Assembly (NCBI GenBank): GCA_900762125.1
Contig: CAAFFL010000054.1
Coordinates: 1 to 8,270, forward strand
Direction of reading: 5' to 3'
Source: an uncultured Prevotella sp.
GTDB lineage: Bacteria; Bacteroidota; Bacteroidia; Bacteroidales; Bacteroidaceae
Length of the DNA: 8,270 nt
In this document: positions 1-6,538 of the stretch, piece after piece
How positions within the stretch are numbered: position 1 is the first letter of the stretch
How the letters are laid out: the number at the start of each line of letters is the position of its first letter
The notes under the pieces: generated by a model
The model's database searches: none
The model's input: only the letters and a program-made list of their open reading frames with translations
What the model was told of the DNA's origin: nothing
Translations under genes and position numbers: made by a program

Positions 1-744
1 CACACCGGCATCGGCAGTGATGGACTGGTGATGATATGCGAACCTCACGACAACACAAAAGCTGACTACAGGATGAGGATCTTCAATGCTGACGGATCGG
101 AAGCAATGATGTGCGGAAACGCAAGCCGCTGCATCGGGAAGTACCTCTACGAGAAGGACATCTGCAAGAAGGACACCATCCGTCTGGAGACACTCTCAGG
201 GGTGAAGGTTCTGAAGCTGCACCTCTCTGGCGACAAGAAGACCGTGGAGAGTGTCACCGTGGACATGCTCGAGCCAAGGACAGAGGTGCCGGAACAGTTC
301 ACAGGAGCGACACCCGCAGGACTGATCAAAGTTCAAAGTTCAAACTTCAAAGTTCAAAGTTCCAAGTTCGTGAGTATGGGTAATCCCCATTACGTAATAT
401 TTGTAGACGACATAAACAAAGTAGACATAACTAGTTTCGGACAATTATTGGAGAGAGATGAGGCCTTTCCAGAGCGGTGCAACATCGAGTTTGCACAACT
501 CACCGGGAAGGACCAGATCCGGACAAGGGTCTGGGAAAGAGGTAGCGGCATCACCATGGCTTGCGGTACAGGAGCCTGTGCCACAGCCGTCGCCGCCAAC
601 CTGTTAAATCTGGCTGGACGGGAGTCGACCATCGTCATGGACGGTGGCGAGCTCCACATCCGCTGGGACGACACTGATGGGCATGTCTATATGACGGGGC
701 CCGCCGCTTTTGTCTTCGAAGGAGAGATTTCCTTACCAGCGTAA
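1..744 (+). CDS. dapF: Diaminopimelate epimerase, 5'-truncated by the window edge
   Basis: Cytosolic, cofactor-independent racemase that converts LL-diaminopimelate to meso-diaminopimelate for lysine and peptidoglycan synthesis. The frame is open from base 1 and reads HTGIGSDGLVM before the first possible internal starts, so the true start lies upstream; by comparison with E. coli DapF roughly 40 N-terminal residues are missing. Both active-site cysteines of the two-base mechanism are visible: one in NADGSEAMMCGNASRC (codons about 27-42) and one in ACGTGACA near the C-terminal third, next to ERGSGIT. The conserved VSMGNPH segment is also present. The motif CGNASRC replaces the CGNGARC seen in proteobacteria; I believe this is normal for the phylum. 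Unusually, a DNA heptamer repeat encodes KVQSSNF-KVQSSKF just before VSMGNPH, where other DapF proteins have a short beta strand. It is followed 67 bp later by dapL, the preceding step of the pathway. Confidence 0.95.
   Translation, partial: HTGIGSDGLVMICEPHDNTKADYRMRIFNADGSEAMMCGNASRCIGKYLYEKDICKKDTIRLETLSGVKVLKLHLSGDKKTVESVTVDMLEPRTEVPEQFTGATPAGLIKVQSSNFKVQSSKFVSMGNPHYVIFVDDINKVDITSFGQLLERDEAFPERCNIEFAQLTGKDQIRTRVWERGSGITMACGTGACATAVAANLLNLAGRESTIVMDGGELHIRWDDTDGHVYMTGPAAFVFEGEISLPA
325..366 (+). repeat. Six tandem 7-bp repeats (TTCAAAG) inside dapF
   Basis: Six consecutive 7-bp units read ATCAAAG, TTCAAAG, TTCAAAC, TTCAAAG, TTCAAAG, TTCCAAG. Seven is not a multiple of three, so three units (21 bp) make one seven-residue peptide repeat. 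The tract therefore encodes KVQSSNF followed by KVQSSKF in frame. Gain or loss of one or two units would shift the dapF frame; a change of three would keep it. Similar KVQSSKF peptides occur, as I recall, in other Bacteroidota proteins, which would suggest a dispersed repeat family, but I cannot search for it here. Confidence 0.9.
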
Positions 745-811
745 AAAGAGCGGTTTTCAGAGATAACATTTTCTAGCAGACAAACTTAACACAGTAAAAG
801 GATACAAGAAT

Positions 812-2047
812 ATGGCATTAGTAAACGAATATTACCTCAGGCTTCCCGGCAACTACCTCTTCGCCGATGTGGCAAAGAAGGTGAACGCCTTCAAGGTGTC
901 ACACCCGAAGATGCGCGTCATCAGCCTGGGTATCGGTGATGTAACCCAGCCGCTGGCACCTGCCGTCATCGAGGCGATGCACAAAGCGGTGGACGAGATG
1001 GCACACAAGGAGACCTTCAGGGGGTATGGCCCTGAGCGCGGATACGACTTCCTGCGCGAGGCCATCCAGAAGAATGACTTTCTGTCCAGGGGCATTCACC
1101 TCGATTCCAACGAGATATTCGTCAACGACGGTGCCAAGAGTGACACCGGCAACATCCAGGAGATTCTGCTGCGCGACAACAATGTGGGTATGACAGACCC
1201 GGTCTATCCGGTCTACGTCGACTCCAACGCTATGGCAGGTCGCTCGGGCGAATATAAGGATGGCGGATGGACGCAGGTGAGCTACTTCCCCTGCACGGCC
1301 GAGAACAACTTCATCCCGCAGCTGCCAGACCACCGGGTGGACATGATCTACCTCTGCTACCCGAATAACCCCACGGGTACGGTGCTCACGAAGGACGAGC
1401 TGCGCAAGTGGGTCAACTACGCCTTGAAGAACGACTCGCTGATCCTCTACGACGCTGCCTACGAGGCATTTATCTCTGAGGACGACATCCCCCACTCCAT
1501 CTACGAGATCAAGGGCGCACGGAAGTGTGCCATCGAGTTCCATAGCTACTCGAAGACGGCTGGCTTCACGGGCGTGCGATGCGGATACACCATCATCCCG
1601 AAGGAGCTCACCGCAGCAACGCTGGAAAACAAACGGGTGGACCTCAATTCCCTCTGGGACCGTCGCCAGACGACGAAGTTCAATGGTACGAGCTATATCT
1701 CACAGCGCGCCGCCGAGGCGATTTACACGCCGGAGGGCAAGCAGCAGACACGGGCTACCATCGCCTACTATATGGAGAATGCCCGCATCATCCGCGAGAC
1801 ACTCACGGGTCTGGGATTTAAGGTCTACGGCGGTGTGAACGCGCCCTACCTCTGGGTGAAGACACCGGGACAGACCAAGTCGTGGGAGTTCTTCGACCAA
1901 CTGCTCTACGGTTGCGGACTGGTATGCACGCCGGGCGTGGGCTTCGGACCCAGCGGCGAGGGATATTTCAGATTGACTTCGTTTGGCGAACGTGAGGATA
2001 TGCTCGAAGCCATGGATCGCATCACCAACTGGGTGAAAAAACTTTAG
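812..2047 (+). CDS. dapL: LL-diaminopimelate aminotransferase
   Basis: PLP-dependent class I/II (fold type I) aminotransferase, 411 residues, the usual size for DapL. It forms LL-diaminopimelate from tetrahydrodipicolinate with glutamate as amino donor, bypassing the acylated DapD/DapC/DapE route. Visible motifs: substrate/cofactor loop around GYGPERGYDF (71-80); NNPTG at 185-189, with N186 the likely PLP-ring contact; YDAAY at 213-217, with D214 for the pyridine nitrogen and Y217; the Schiff-base lysine K248 in SYSKTAGFTGVRCG; and the substrate-carboxylate arginine R387 in GYFRLTSFG. The N-terminal MALVNEYYLRLPGNYLF is typical of DapL starts and supports the ATG at 812; only a weak purine stretch (AAAAGGA) lies upstream, as expected for Bacteroidota. 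It ends in TAG, showing that TAG is a working stop in this genome. It sits directly after dapF, its partner enzyme. Confidence 0.96.
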   Translation: MALVNEYYLRLPGNYLFADVAKKVNAFKVSHPKMRVISLGIGDVTQPLAPAVIEAMHKAVDEMAHKETFRGYGPERGYDFLREAIQKNDFLSRGIHLDSNEIFVNDGAKSDTGNIQEILLRDNNVGMTDPVYPVYVDSNAMAGRSGEYKDGGWTQVSYFPCTAENNFIPQLPDHRVDMIYLCYPNNPTGTVLTKDELRKWVNYALKNDSLILYDAAYEAFISEDDIPHSIYEIKGARKCAIEFHSYSKTAGFTGVRCGYTIIPKELTAATLENKRVDLNSLWDRRQTTKFNGTSYISQRAAEAIYTPEGKQQTRATIAYYMENARIIRETLTGLGFKVYGGVNAPYLWVKTPGQTKSWEFFDQLLYGCGLVCTPGVGFGPSGEGYFRLTSFGEREDMLEAMDRITNWVKKL

Positions 2048-2086
2048 GATAACTTCAACACAATACAAACACAAAATTCAGAGCGT

Positions 2087-2797
2087 ATGAAAAAGAATGT
2101 AACTAGAATCGCTATCGTGGCTGCAGCAGCCATGATGAGCCTCACAGCTTCAGCTCAGGACCAGGTGGAAACTTCTATTGGTGCAGACTTCGTCAACCAG
2201 TACTACTGGCGTGGCCAGGATCTCGGTGACGTGAGTGTACAGCCGGGTGTGGGCATTGCCTACAAGGGATTCTCGCTCTCTGCATGGGGATCGGTAGGAC
2301 TCTCTGACAAGGACGACACAAAGGAGTTTGACCTCACCGCTGCCTACTCCATTGGTGGCTTCAACATCGGTGTGACGGACTACTGGTTCAATTCTCCCAA
2401 CGAGAAATACTTCGAGTATGCTTCACATAAGACGAGCCATGTGTTTGAGGCCAATGTGGGCTACGACTTCGGACCCGTGGCGTTCCAGTGGTACACCAAC
2501 TTCGCTGGTAACGATGGCGTGAACAAGGATGGTGACCGCGCCTATTCGTCCTACTGCGAGCTGTCAGCACCGTTCAAACTGGGTGGCTGCGACTGGTCAG
2601 CAACAGTGGGTGCTGTGCCTTACAAGACGAGCTTCTACTCGAAGGCCAACGGCTTCGCTGTGACAAACATCGCACTGAAGGCAACCAAGGACATCCAGGT
2701 CACAAAGAGCTTCGCCGTGCCCGTCTTCGCACAGGTAGCCGCCAACCCCAGCAGTCAGAAGGCGTACCTGGTGTTCGGCTTCACGCTCCATCCATAA
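2087..2797 (+). CDS. Exported TorF-like outer-membrane beta-barrel protein of unknown function
   Basis: 236 residues. A Sec signal peptide is evident: KK near the N-terminus, a hydrophobic core IAIVAAAAMMSL, and a TASA-Q junction suggesting signal peptidase I cleavage after A23. No lipobox cysteine is seen. The mature part is rich in aromatic and glycine residues in alternating short strands (for example QYYWRGQDLG, GFSLSAWGSVGLSD, GFNIGVTDYWF, GPVAFQWYTNFAG) and ends in a barrel-type strand AYLVFGFTL. The opening pattern FVNQYYWRGQDLGDVSVQPGV resembles the TorF/Gcw_chp putative porin family, whose members begin with a similar YxxRG segment; this is a recognition by pattern, not a search. It lies between dapL and glnN with gaps of 39 and 43 bp and no terminator, so co-transcription is likely. 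A role in nitrogen-compound uptake is possible from the neighbours, but unproven. Confidence 0.8.
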   Translation: MKKNVTRIAIVAAAAMMSLTASAQDQVETSIGADFVNQYYWRGQDLGDVSVQPGVGIAYKGFSLSAWGSVGLSDKDDTKEFDLTAAYSIGGFNIGVTDYWFNSPNEKYFEYASHKTSHVFEANVGYDFGPVAFQWYTNFAGNDGVNKDGDRAYSSYCELSAPFKLGGCDWSATVGAVPYKTSFYSKANGFAVTNIALKATKDIQVTKSFAVPVFAQVAANPSSQKAYLVFGFTLHP

Positions 2798-2840
2798 ATA
2801 AAGAAGTTTAATTATCCAATCAATAAAAACAATAGAAAGT

Positions 2841-5042
2841 ATGACAAGTTTAAGATTTGATGCAGTAGAGCATGCCTCGGCGCGTAAACCGGTGGATGTC
2901 ATTGCTCCTGTAGAAAGACCGTCGGAGTTTTTCGCCAAGAAGGTCTTCAACCGTGCAAAGATGTACAAGTACCTGCCGGCTGACGTGTACGAGAAGCTCA
3001 TCGATGTCATCGACAATGGCACACCGCTGGATCGCAAGATCGCCAACGCAGTGGCTAAAGGTATGAAGCAGTGGGCCGATGAGAATGGTGTGACACACTA
3101 TACACACTGGTTCCAGCCACTCACGGATGGTACGGCTGAGAAGCACGACGCCTTCGTCGAGCACGACGGAAAGGGTGGAATGATCGAGGAGTTCTCGGGA
3201 AAGCTGCTCATGCAGCAGGAGCCGGATGCATCGAGCTTCCCCTCTGGTGGTATCCGCGCCACCTTCGAGGCACGTGGCTATTCCGCATGGGATCCCACAT
3301 CGCCTGTGTTCATCATCGACGACACACTGTGTATCCCTACTGTATTCATCTCTTACACCGGTGAGGCACTCGACTACAAGGCTCCGCTGCTCCGCGCACT
3401 GCATGCTGTCGACATCGCCGCTACAGATGTTTGTCACTACTTCTATCCCGACGTGAAGAAGGTGCAGAGCAACCTCGGATGGGAGCAGGAGTACTTCCTC
3501 GTCGACTCTGACCTCTATGCTGCCCGGCCCGACCTCGTGCTCACCGGCCGTACGCTGATGGGACACTCTTCGGCTAAGGACCAGCAGATGGACGACCACT
3601 ACTTCGCTACCATCCCCGAGCGTGTGCAAGCCTTCATGAAGGAACTGGAGATTGAGGCGCTCGAGCTGGGCATCCCCGTGAAGACGCGTCACAACGAGGT
3701 GGCTCCTAACCAGTTTGAGGTCGCTCCTATCTTTGAGGAGACCAACCTCGCCATTGACCACAACATGCTGCTGATGTCGATCATGCGCCGCATCGCACGT
3801 AAGCATGGTTTCCAGGTGCTGCTGCACGAGAAGCCCTTCGATGGTATCAACGGTTCGGGCAAGCACAACAACTGGTCACTGTCTACCGACACGGGCGTGC
3901 TGCTCCATGGTCCTGGCAAGACGCCGGAGGACAACCTTCGCTTCATCGTCTTCGTCGTCGAGACTCTGATGGGTGTGTATAAGCACAATGGTCTGCTCAA
4001 GGCCAGCATCATGTCAGCCGGCAACGCCCATCGTCTGGGCGCCAACGAGGCACCTCCAGCAATCATCTCCAGCTTCCTCGGCAAGCAGGTCAGCGACGCC
4101 CTGGAGAAGATCGTGTCTTCTACCAAGGACGAGCTGTTCAAGCTTGAGGGTAAGCACGAGTACAAGCTCGACATCCCCGCTATCCCGGAGATCATGATCG
4201 ACAACACCGATCGTAACCGCACCTCTCCTTTCGCCTTCACTGGTAACCGCTTCGAGTTCCGTGCTGTGGGTTCGGAGGCTAACTGCGCCAGCGCCATGAT
4301 CGTGCTCAACACAGCTGTTGCTGAGGCTCTGACCGAATTCAAGGCTCGTGTCGACGCACTCATCGCTAAGGGTGAGGATAAGATCTCCGCTATCCTCGAC
4401 GTTGTTCGTGAGGATATCAAGACCAGCGCACCGATCCACTTCGATGGCAACGGCTACTCCGATGAGTGGGTCACTGAGGCTGAGAAGCGTGGTCTGGACA
4501 CCGAGCGTTCATGCCCGGTCATCTTCGACCGTTATCTTGACGCTGACAGCGTGAAGATGTTCGAGAGCCAGAAGGTGATGTTCAAGAATGAACTTGAGGC
4601 CCGTAACGAGGTGAAATGGGAGACCTACACCAAGAAGATCCAGATCGAGGCACGTGTCATGGGCGACCTCTCGATGAACCATATCATCCCCGTCGCTACG
4701 CACTATCAGAGCCAGCTGGCCAAGAACGTGCAGAACATGATCACCATCTTCGGTGCTGAGGAGGGCAAGAAACTCTCTGAGCGTAACATCAAGCTGATCG
4801 AGGAGATCGCTGAGCGCACCTCTATCATCGAGGAACTCGTTGAGAAACTGGTCAACGCCCGCAAGGTCGCCAACAAGATTGCTGACGAGCGCGAGAAGGC
4901 CATCGCCTACCACGACACCGTAGAGCCGCTGATGGAGGATGGCAAGACTTGCATCCGTTACCAGATCGACAAGCTTGAGCTCATCGTCGCCGATGACCTC
5001 TGGGAGCTGCCGAAGTACCGTGAGCTGCTCTTCATCCGTTAA
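2841..5042 (+). CDS. glnN: Type III glutamine synthetase
   Basis: ATP-dependent synthesis of glutamine from glutamate and ammonium in the cytosol. At 733 residues it matches the long GSIII/GlnN class (about 700-730) first known from Bacteroides fragilis, rather than the roughly 450-residue class I. Class motifs in order: an N-terminal GSIII region with FPSGGIRATFEARGY (133-147); metal/substrate glutamates in GWEQEYFLVD (213-222); RHNEVAPNQFEVAP (283-296); NGSGKHNNWS with the glutamate-flap histidine H342; NAHRLGANEAPP (395-406); and NRTSPFAFTGNRFEFRAVGS (459-478) with ATP/substrate arginines. The helical C-terminal region (about 540-733) with charged stretches is typical of the family, which forms double-ringed dodecamers. 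The start at MTSLRFDAVEHAS matches the family. No phylum-type promoter is seen in the 43-bp gap upstream, so it probably shares a transcript with the preceding genes. A hairpin terminator follows within 40 bp. Confidence 0.97.
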   Translation: MTSLRFDAVEHASARKPVDVIAPVERPSEFFAKKVFNRAKMYKYLPADVYEKLIDVIDNGTPLDRKIANAVAKGMKQWADENGVTHYTHWFQPLTDGTAEKHDAFVEHDGKGGMIEEFSGKLLMQQEPDASSFPSGGIRATFEARGYSAWDPTSPVFIIDDTLCIPTVFISYTGEALDYKAPLLRALHAVDIAATDVCHYFYPDVKKVQSNLGWEQEYFLVDSDLYAARPDLVLTGRTLMGHSSAKDQQMDDHYFATIPERVQAFMKELEIEALELGIPVKTRHNEVAPNQFEVAPIFEETNLAIDHNMLLMSIMRRIARKHGFQVLLHEKPFDGINGSGKHNNWSLSTDTGVLLHGPGKTPEDNLRFIVFVVETLMGVYKHNGLLKASIMSAGNAHRLGANEAPPAIISSFLGKQVSDALEKIVSSTKDELFKLEGKHEYKLDIPAIPEIMIDNTDRNRTSPFAFTGNRFEFRAVGSEANCASAMIVLNTAVAEALTEFKARVDALIAKGEDKISAILDVVREDIKTSAPIHFDGNGYSDEWVTEAEKRGLDTERSCPVIFDRYLDADSVKMFESQKVMFKNELEARNEVKWETYTKKIQIEARVMGDLSMNHIIPVATHYQSQLAKNVQNMITIFGAEEGKKLSERNIKLIEEIAERTSIIEELVEKLVNARKVANKIADEREKAIAYHDTVEPLMEDGKTCIRYQIDKLELIVADDLWELPKYRELLFIR

Positions 5043-5071
5043 TTTAGATTAGAAGCATCTTTAGAATAGAC

Positions 5072-5104
5072 AAAAAAAGTGTGGGCTTCGTCCCACACCT
5101 TTAT
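5072..5104 (+). terminator. Rho-independent-type terminator after glnN
   Basis: A perfect 7-bp stem, GTGTGGG (5079-5085) with CCCACAC (5092-5098), closes a 6-nt loop CTTCGT. On the plus strand it is followed by CTTTATT, and on its left side is an A7 run that would be a U7 tail if read from the minus strand. It lies 36 bp after the glnN stop and is best read as ending the glnN transcript; the flanking A and T runs could let it work in both directions. Confidence 0.85.
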
Positions 5105-5133
5105 TAGACAATCTATTTCTTTTATTGGTTGTT

Positions 5134-5141
5134 TAAGTTTG
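5134..5141 (+). promoter_or_regulatory. Possible Bacteroidota -7 box (TAAGTTTG)
   Basis: TAAGTTTG matches TAnnTTTG, but no TTG-type -33 element is seen about 19 bp upstream and no gene starts nearby; the next start codon is 220 bp away. It lies just after the glnN terminator in AT-rich DNA, where chance matches are likely. Confidence 0.2.
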
Positions 5142-5221
5142 CAGGTGTGTTATTTCGTGAGAAATGGCGCACCTATTTTGTTTATGATAATCAACGAGTT
5201 ATGACGATTCCACAAGCTTTC

Positions 5222-5266
5222 TTTGTTACTCAGACATTTTAGCGAGTAACAAAATAGTAACAAATA
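5222..5266. repeat. Perfect 10-bp inverted repeat with an added direct half-site
   Basis: TTTGTTACTC (5222-5231) and GAGTAACAAA (5244-5253) are exact reverse complements separated by 12 bp. The right arm's GTAACAAA (5246-5253) recurs 11 bp later at 5257-5264, about one helical turn, so three copies of the same half-site lie within 45 bp. The layout suits a dimeric regulator operator or a recombinase arm site near the LUD promoter (5326). It lacks a following T-run, so it is a poor terminator. The binding partner is unknown. Confidence 0.6.
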
Positions 5267-5325
5267 AAGATGAAATATAGTGGCTAAATAGTGAAGTCAG
5301 CCATCCCGTTCTCAAGAGAAATTTG

Positions 5326-5333
5326 TATCTTTG
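5326..5333 (+). promoter_or_regulatory. Bacteroidota -7 promoter box for the LUD-domain gene
   Basis: TATCTTTG, followed by CGG, fits the TAnnTTTG -7 consensus of the phylum's main sigma factor exactly. It lies 30 bp before the ATG at 5364, giving a predicted 5' leader of about 20-25 nt. The -33 element is not convincing. The upstream inverted repeat at 5222-5253 could modulate it. Confidence 0.65.
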
Positions 5334-5363
5334 CGGAGACGACAGTTCATAAAACATTCGATT

Positions 5364-6005
5364 ATGGAAGACATTATTGCAAAGCGCGAGGAGCGCATGG
5401 TACCAAAGATCATCAAGAATCTTGCCAAGAGACATTTCACGGGCTACTGGTGCCCGACGTCCGCGGACGTCATCAGCAAGGTGAAAGAACTGATGCCACG
5501 GGGCAGCAGTGTCTCATGGGGCGGCTCGATGACCATCCGCGACATGGGACTCACCGCAGCACTGAAGGACGGCAGCTATGAGGTCTACGACCGTGACGAG
5601 GTTGGCAACGACTAGGAGAAGAAGGTGGAGATGTATCGCAAGGCGTTCTTCTGCGACTACTACCTCTCAAGCTTCAATGCCATGAGTGAGGACGGCGTCA
5701 TCGTAAACATCGACGGCAATGGCAACCGTGTGGCCGCCATCACCTGGGGCCCGGAGCATGTCATCTTCGTGGCCAGCCTCGACAAGATCACGCAGGATGT
5801 GGACAGCGCCATCAAGCGTGCCCGTAGCACGGCAGCGCCTATCAATGCTGCCCGATTCAACATCAACACGCCATGCCAGGTGGACGGCCTCTGTCACAAC
5901 TGCAACTCTCCCCAGAGCGTCTGCAACTACATCCAGCTCATCCGCAACAGTTCCGCCGAGGGCCGCATCATCGTGCTGCTCACCTCCGGCAAGTGGGGAT
6001 ATTAG
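5364..6005 (+). pseudogene. LUD-domain (LutC/YkgG-like, DUF162) protein interrupted by an in-frame TAG
   Basis: The family includes LutC/YkgG of lactate oxidation and related small proteins of unclear function. From ATG 5364 the frame reads 83 codons (MEDIIAKREERMVPKIIKN...), hits TAG at 5613-5615, then continues without a shift for 129 codons to a proper stop at 6003-6005. Together this gives a full-length protein of about 213 residues. Conserved features lie on both sides: SVSWGGSMTIRDMG in the first part, and YYLSSFNAMSEDG, NIDGNGNRVAAI and the cysteine set C171, C177, C180, C187 (C-x5-C-x2-C-x6-C, in TPCQVDGLCHNC...) in the second. The stop falls in a charged, probably variable linker (GND-stop-EKKVEMYRKAF). 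The rest looks undecayed, so the change is recent, a sequencing error, or bypassed. GGAG and GAAGGTGGAG just after the stop precede an in-frame ATG at 5631 and could allow restart. It has its own promoter and follows the glnN terminator. Confidence 0.85.
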
Positions 6006-6016
6006 CCCTCCTCATT

Positions 6017-6112
6017 ATCACTTATTTGATTAATCACTTATTCGGTTAGTCATTTTAGTGATATATTGCCTAAGTGTTTAGTCAGTTATTCGGTTTACCA
6101 CTTAGCCTGCAT
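6017..6112. repeat. Degenerate 16-bp tandem repeat, six units
   Basis: Starting 12 bp after the LUD stop, the DNA falls into six 16-bp units in register. Taking ATCACTTATTCGGTTA (6033-6048) as the type unit, unit 1 (6017) matches 14 of 16, unit 5 (6081) 13 of 16, units 4 and 6 nine each and unit 3 only seven. The first, second and fifth are therefore convincing, and the rest are decayed or chance. CTAAGTG (6070-6076) and CACTTAG (6099-6105) form an inverted pair inside the array. There are no spacers, so it is not a CRISPR array. AT-rich; function unknown. Confidence 0.55.
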
Positions 6113-6116
6113 ATTT

Positions 6117-6510
6117 CATACCCTCAGCAAAAAGCCTCTTGTAGATGAGTGGCATGCTCCCGCTAAGGCAGCTTCCTCATTTTATGACAAGTTATTGCAA
6201 CCGTAGGGAGGCAAACATATAAGCCCCGTACTGAAGATGTCATCACGCAAGCGACCTAGTGGGGTAGGTATGATCTAAATACAGGGTTTACAAGGCTCAA
6301 AAGGATATACCCAACCAATAAAAACAAGATTCCGCACGACCATCACACAGACTAGCAGAATATAGGATAGGGCAACACCACTATCTGTTCTTCTGTGGTT
6401 GATAGTTCCGCTAACGGACAAGCGTGTAGGATGGAATGGGTATATGATTCCAATAGGCTGAAAGCATGGTATGCCGTCGTTCTTCTTGTGAATACCGGCG
6501 GCATACCTTA
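6117..6510 (+). ncRNA. Candidate structured non-coding RNA, family not recognised
   Basis: This stretch has stops in all frames I read and no recognisable peptide, yet holds many complementary segments. CTTGT/ACAAG (6138-6142, 6187-6191) encloses ATGAG/CTCAT (6145-6149, 6176-6180). GCCTC/GAGGC (6134-6138, 6208-6212) would lie around it. ATCA/TGAT (6242-6245, 6271-6274) encloses ACCTA/TAGGT (6254-6258, 6265-6269). ACTATC/GATAGT lies at 6380-6385 and 6401-6406, and TCCG/CGGA at 6407-6410 and 6415-6418. TGGAAT/ATTCCA (6432-6437, 6447-6452) has a loop complementary to 6305-6312, and a 12-bp hairpin sits at the 3' end. Plus strand is favoured because the last hairpin needs a U-G pair that would be A-C on the minus strand. 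CATACC (6117-6122) could also pair with 6468-6473, closing the whole. No phylum promoter is visible upstream. I see no hallmarks of RNase P RNA, tmRNA, group II intron domain V or CRISPR. A decayed mobile element is the main alternative. Confidence 0.4.
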
Positions 6511-6515
6511 TTAAT
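6468..6515 (+). terminator. Strong hairpin, probable terminator of the candidate RNA
   Basis: GGTATGCCGTCG (6468-6479) pairs with CGGCGGCATACC (6496-6507): 11 Watson-Crick pairs and one U-G, with a 16-nt loop. TTATTAAT follows on the plus strand, a moderate U-rich tail. Read from the minus strand the stem has an A-C mismatch and no U tail, so it fits a plus-strand transcript better. It may still help stop the convergent glutamine synthetase gene, whose stop codon is about 30 bp away. Confidence 0.55.
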
Positions 6516-6538
6516 ATGTATAGGTCCTGATACGGACG

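Noticed and set aside
5226..5435. 69-codon minus-strand frame over the LUD promoter
   Set aside because: It overlaps the promoter and start of the LUD gene, has no signal of its own and no recognisable sequence.
5613..5615. TAG recoded as an amino acid (pyrrolysine or altered code)
   Set aside because: dapL ends with TAG at its normal family length, so TAG acts as a stop here, and no supporting tRNA or pyrrolysine genes are visible.
6017..6112. CRISPR array
   Set aside because: Units are 16 bp, adjacent without spacers and degenerate, and no cas genes are present.
6231..6237. CTGAAGA fits the hammerhead ribozyme core CUGANGA
   Set aside because: No matching GAAA core element or three-stem arrangement surrounds it; a 7-base match alone is expected by chance.
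6117..6510. Group II or group I intron, RNase P RNA, or tmRNA
   Set aside because: No domain V-like hairpin, no GTGYG-type 5' end in a sensible place, no GAGGAAAGTC-type RNase P core, and no tRNA-like T-arm with CCA end. No reverse transcriptase or maturase gene is nearby.
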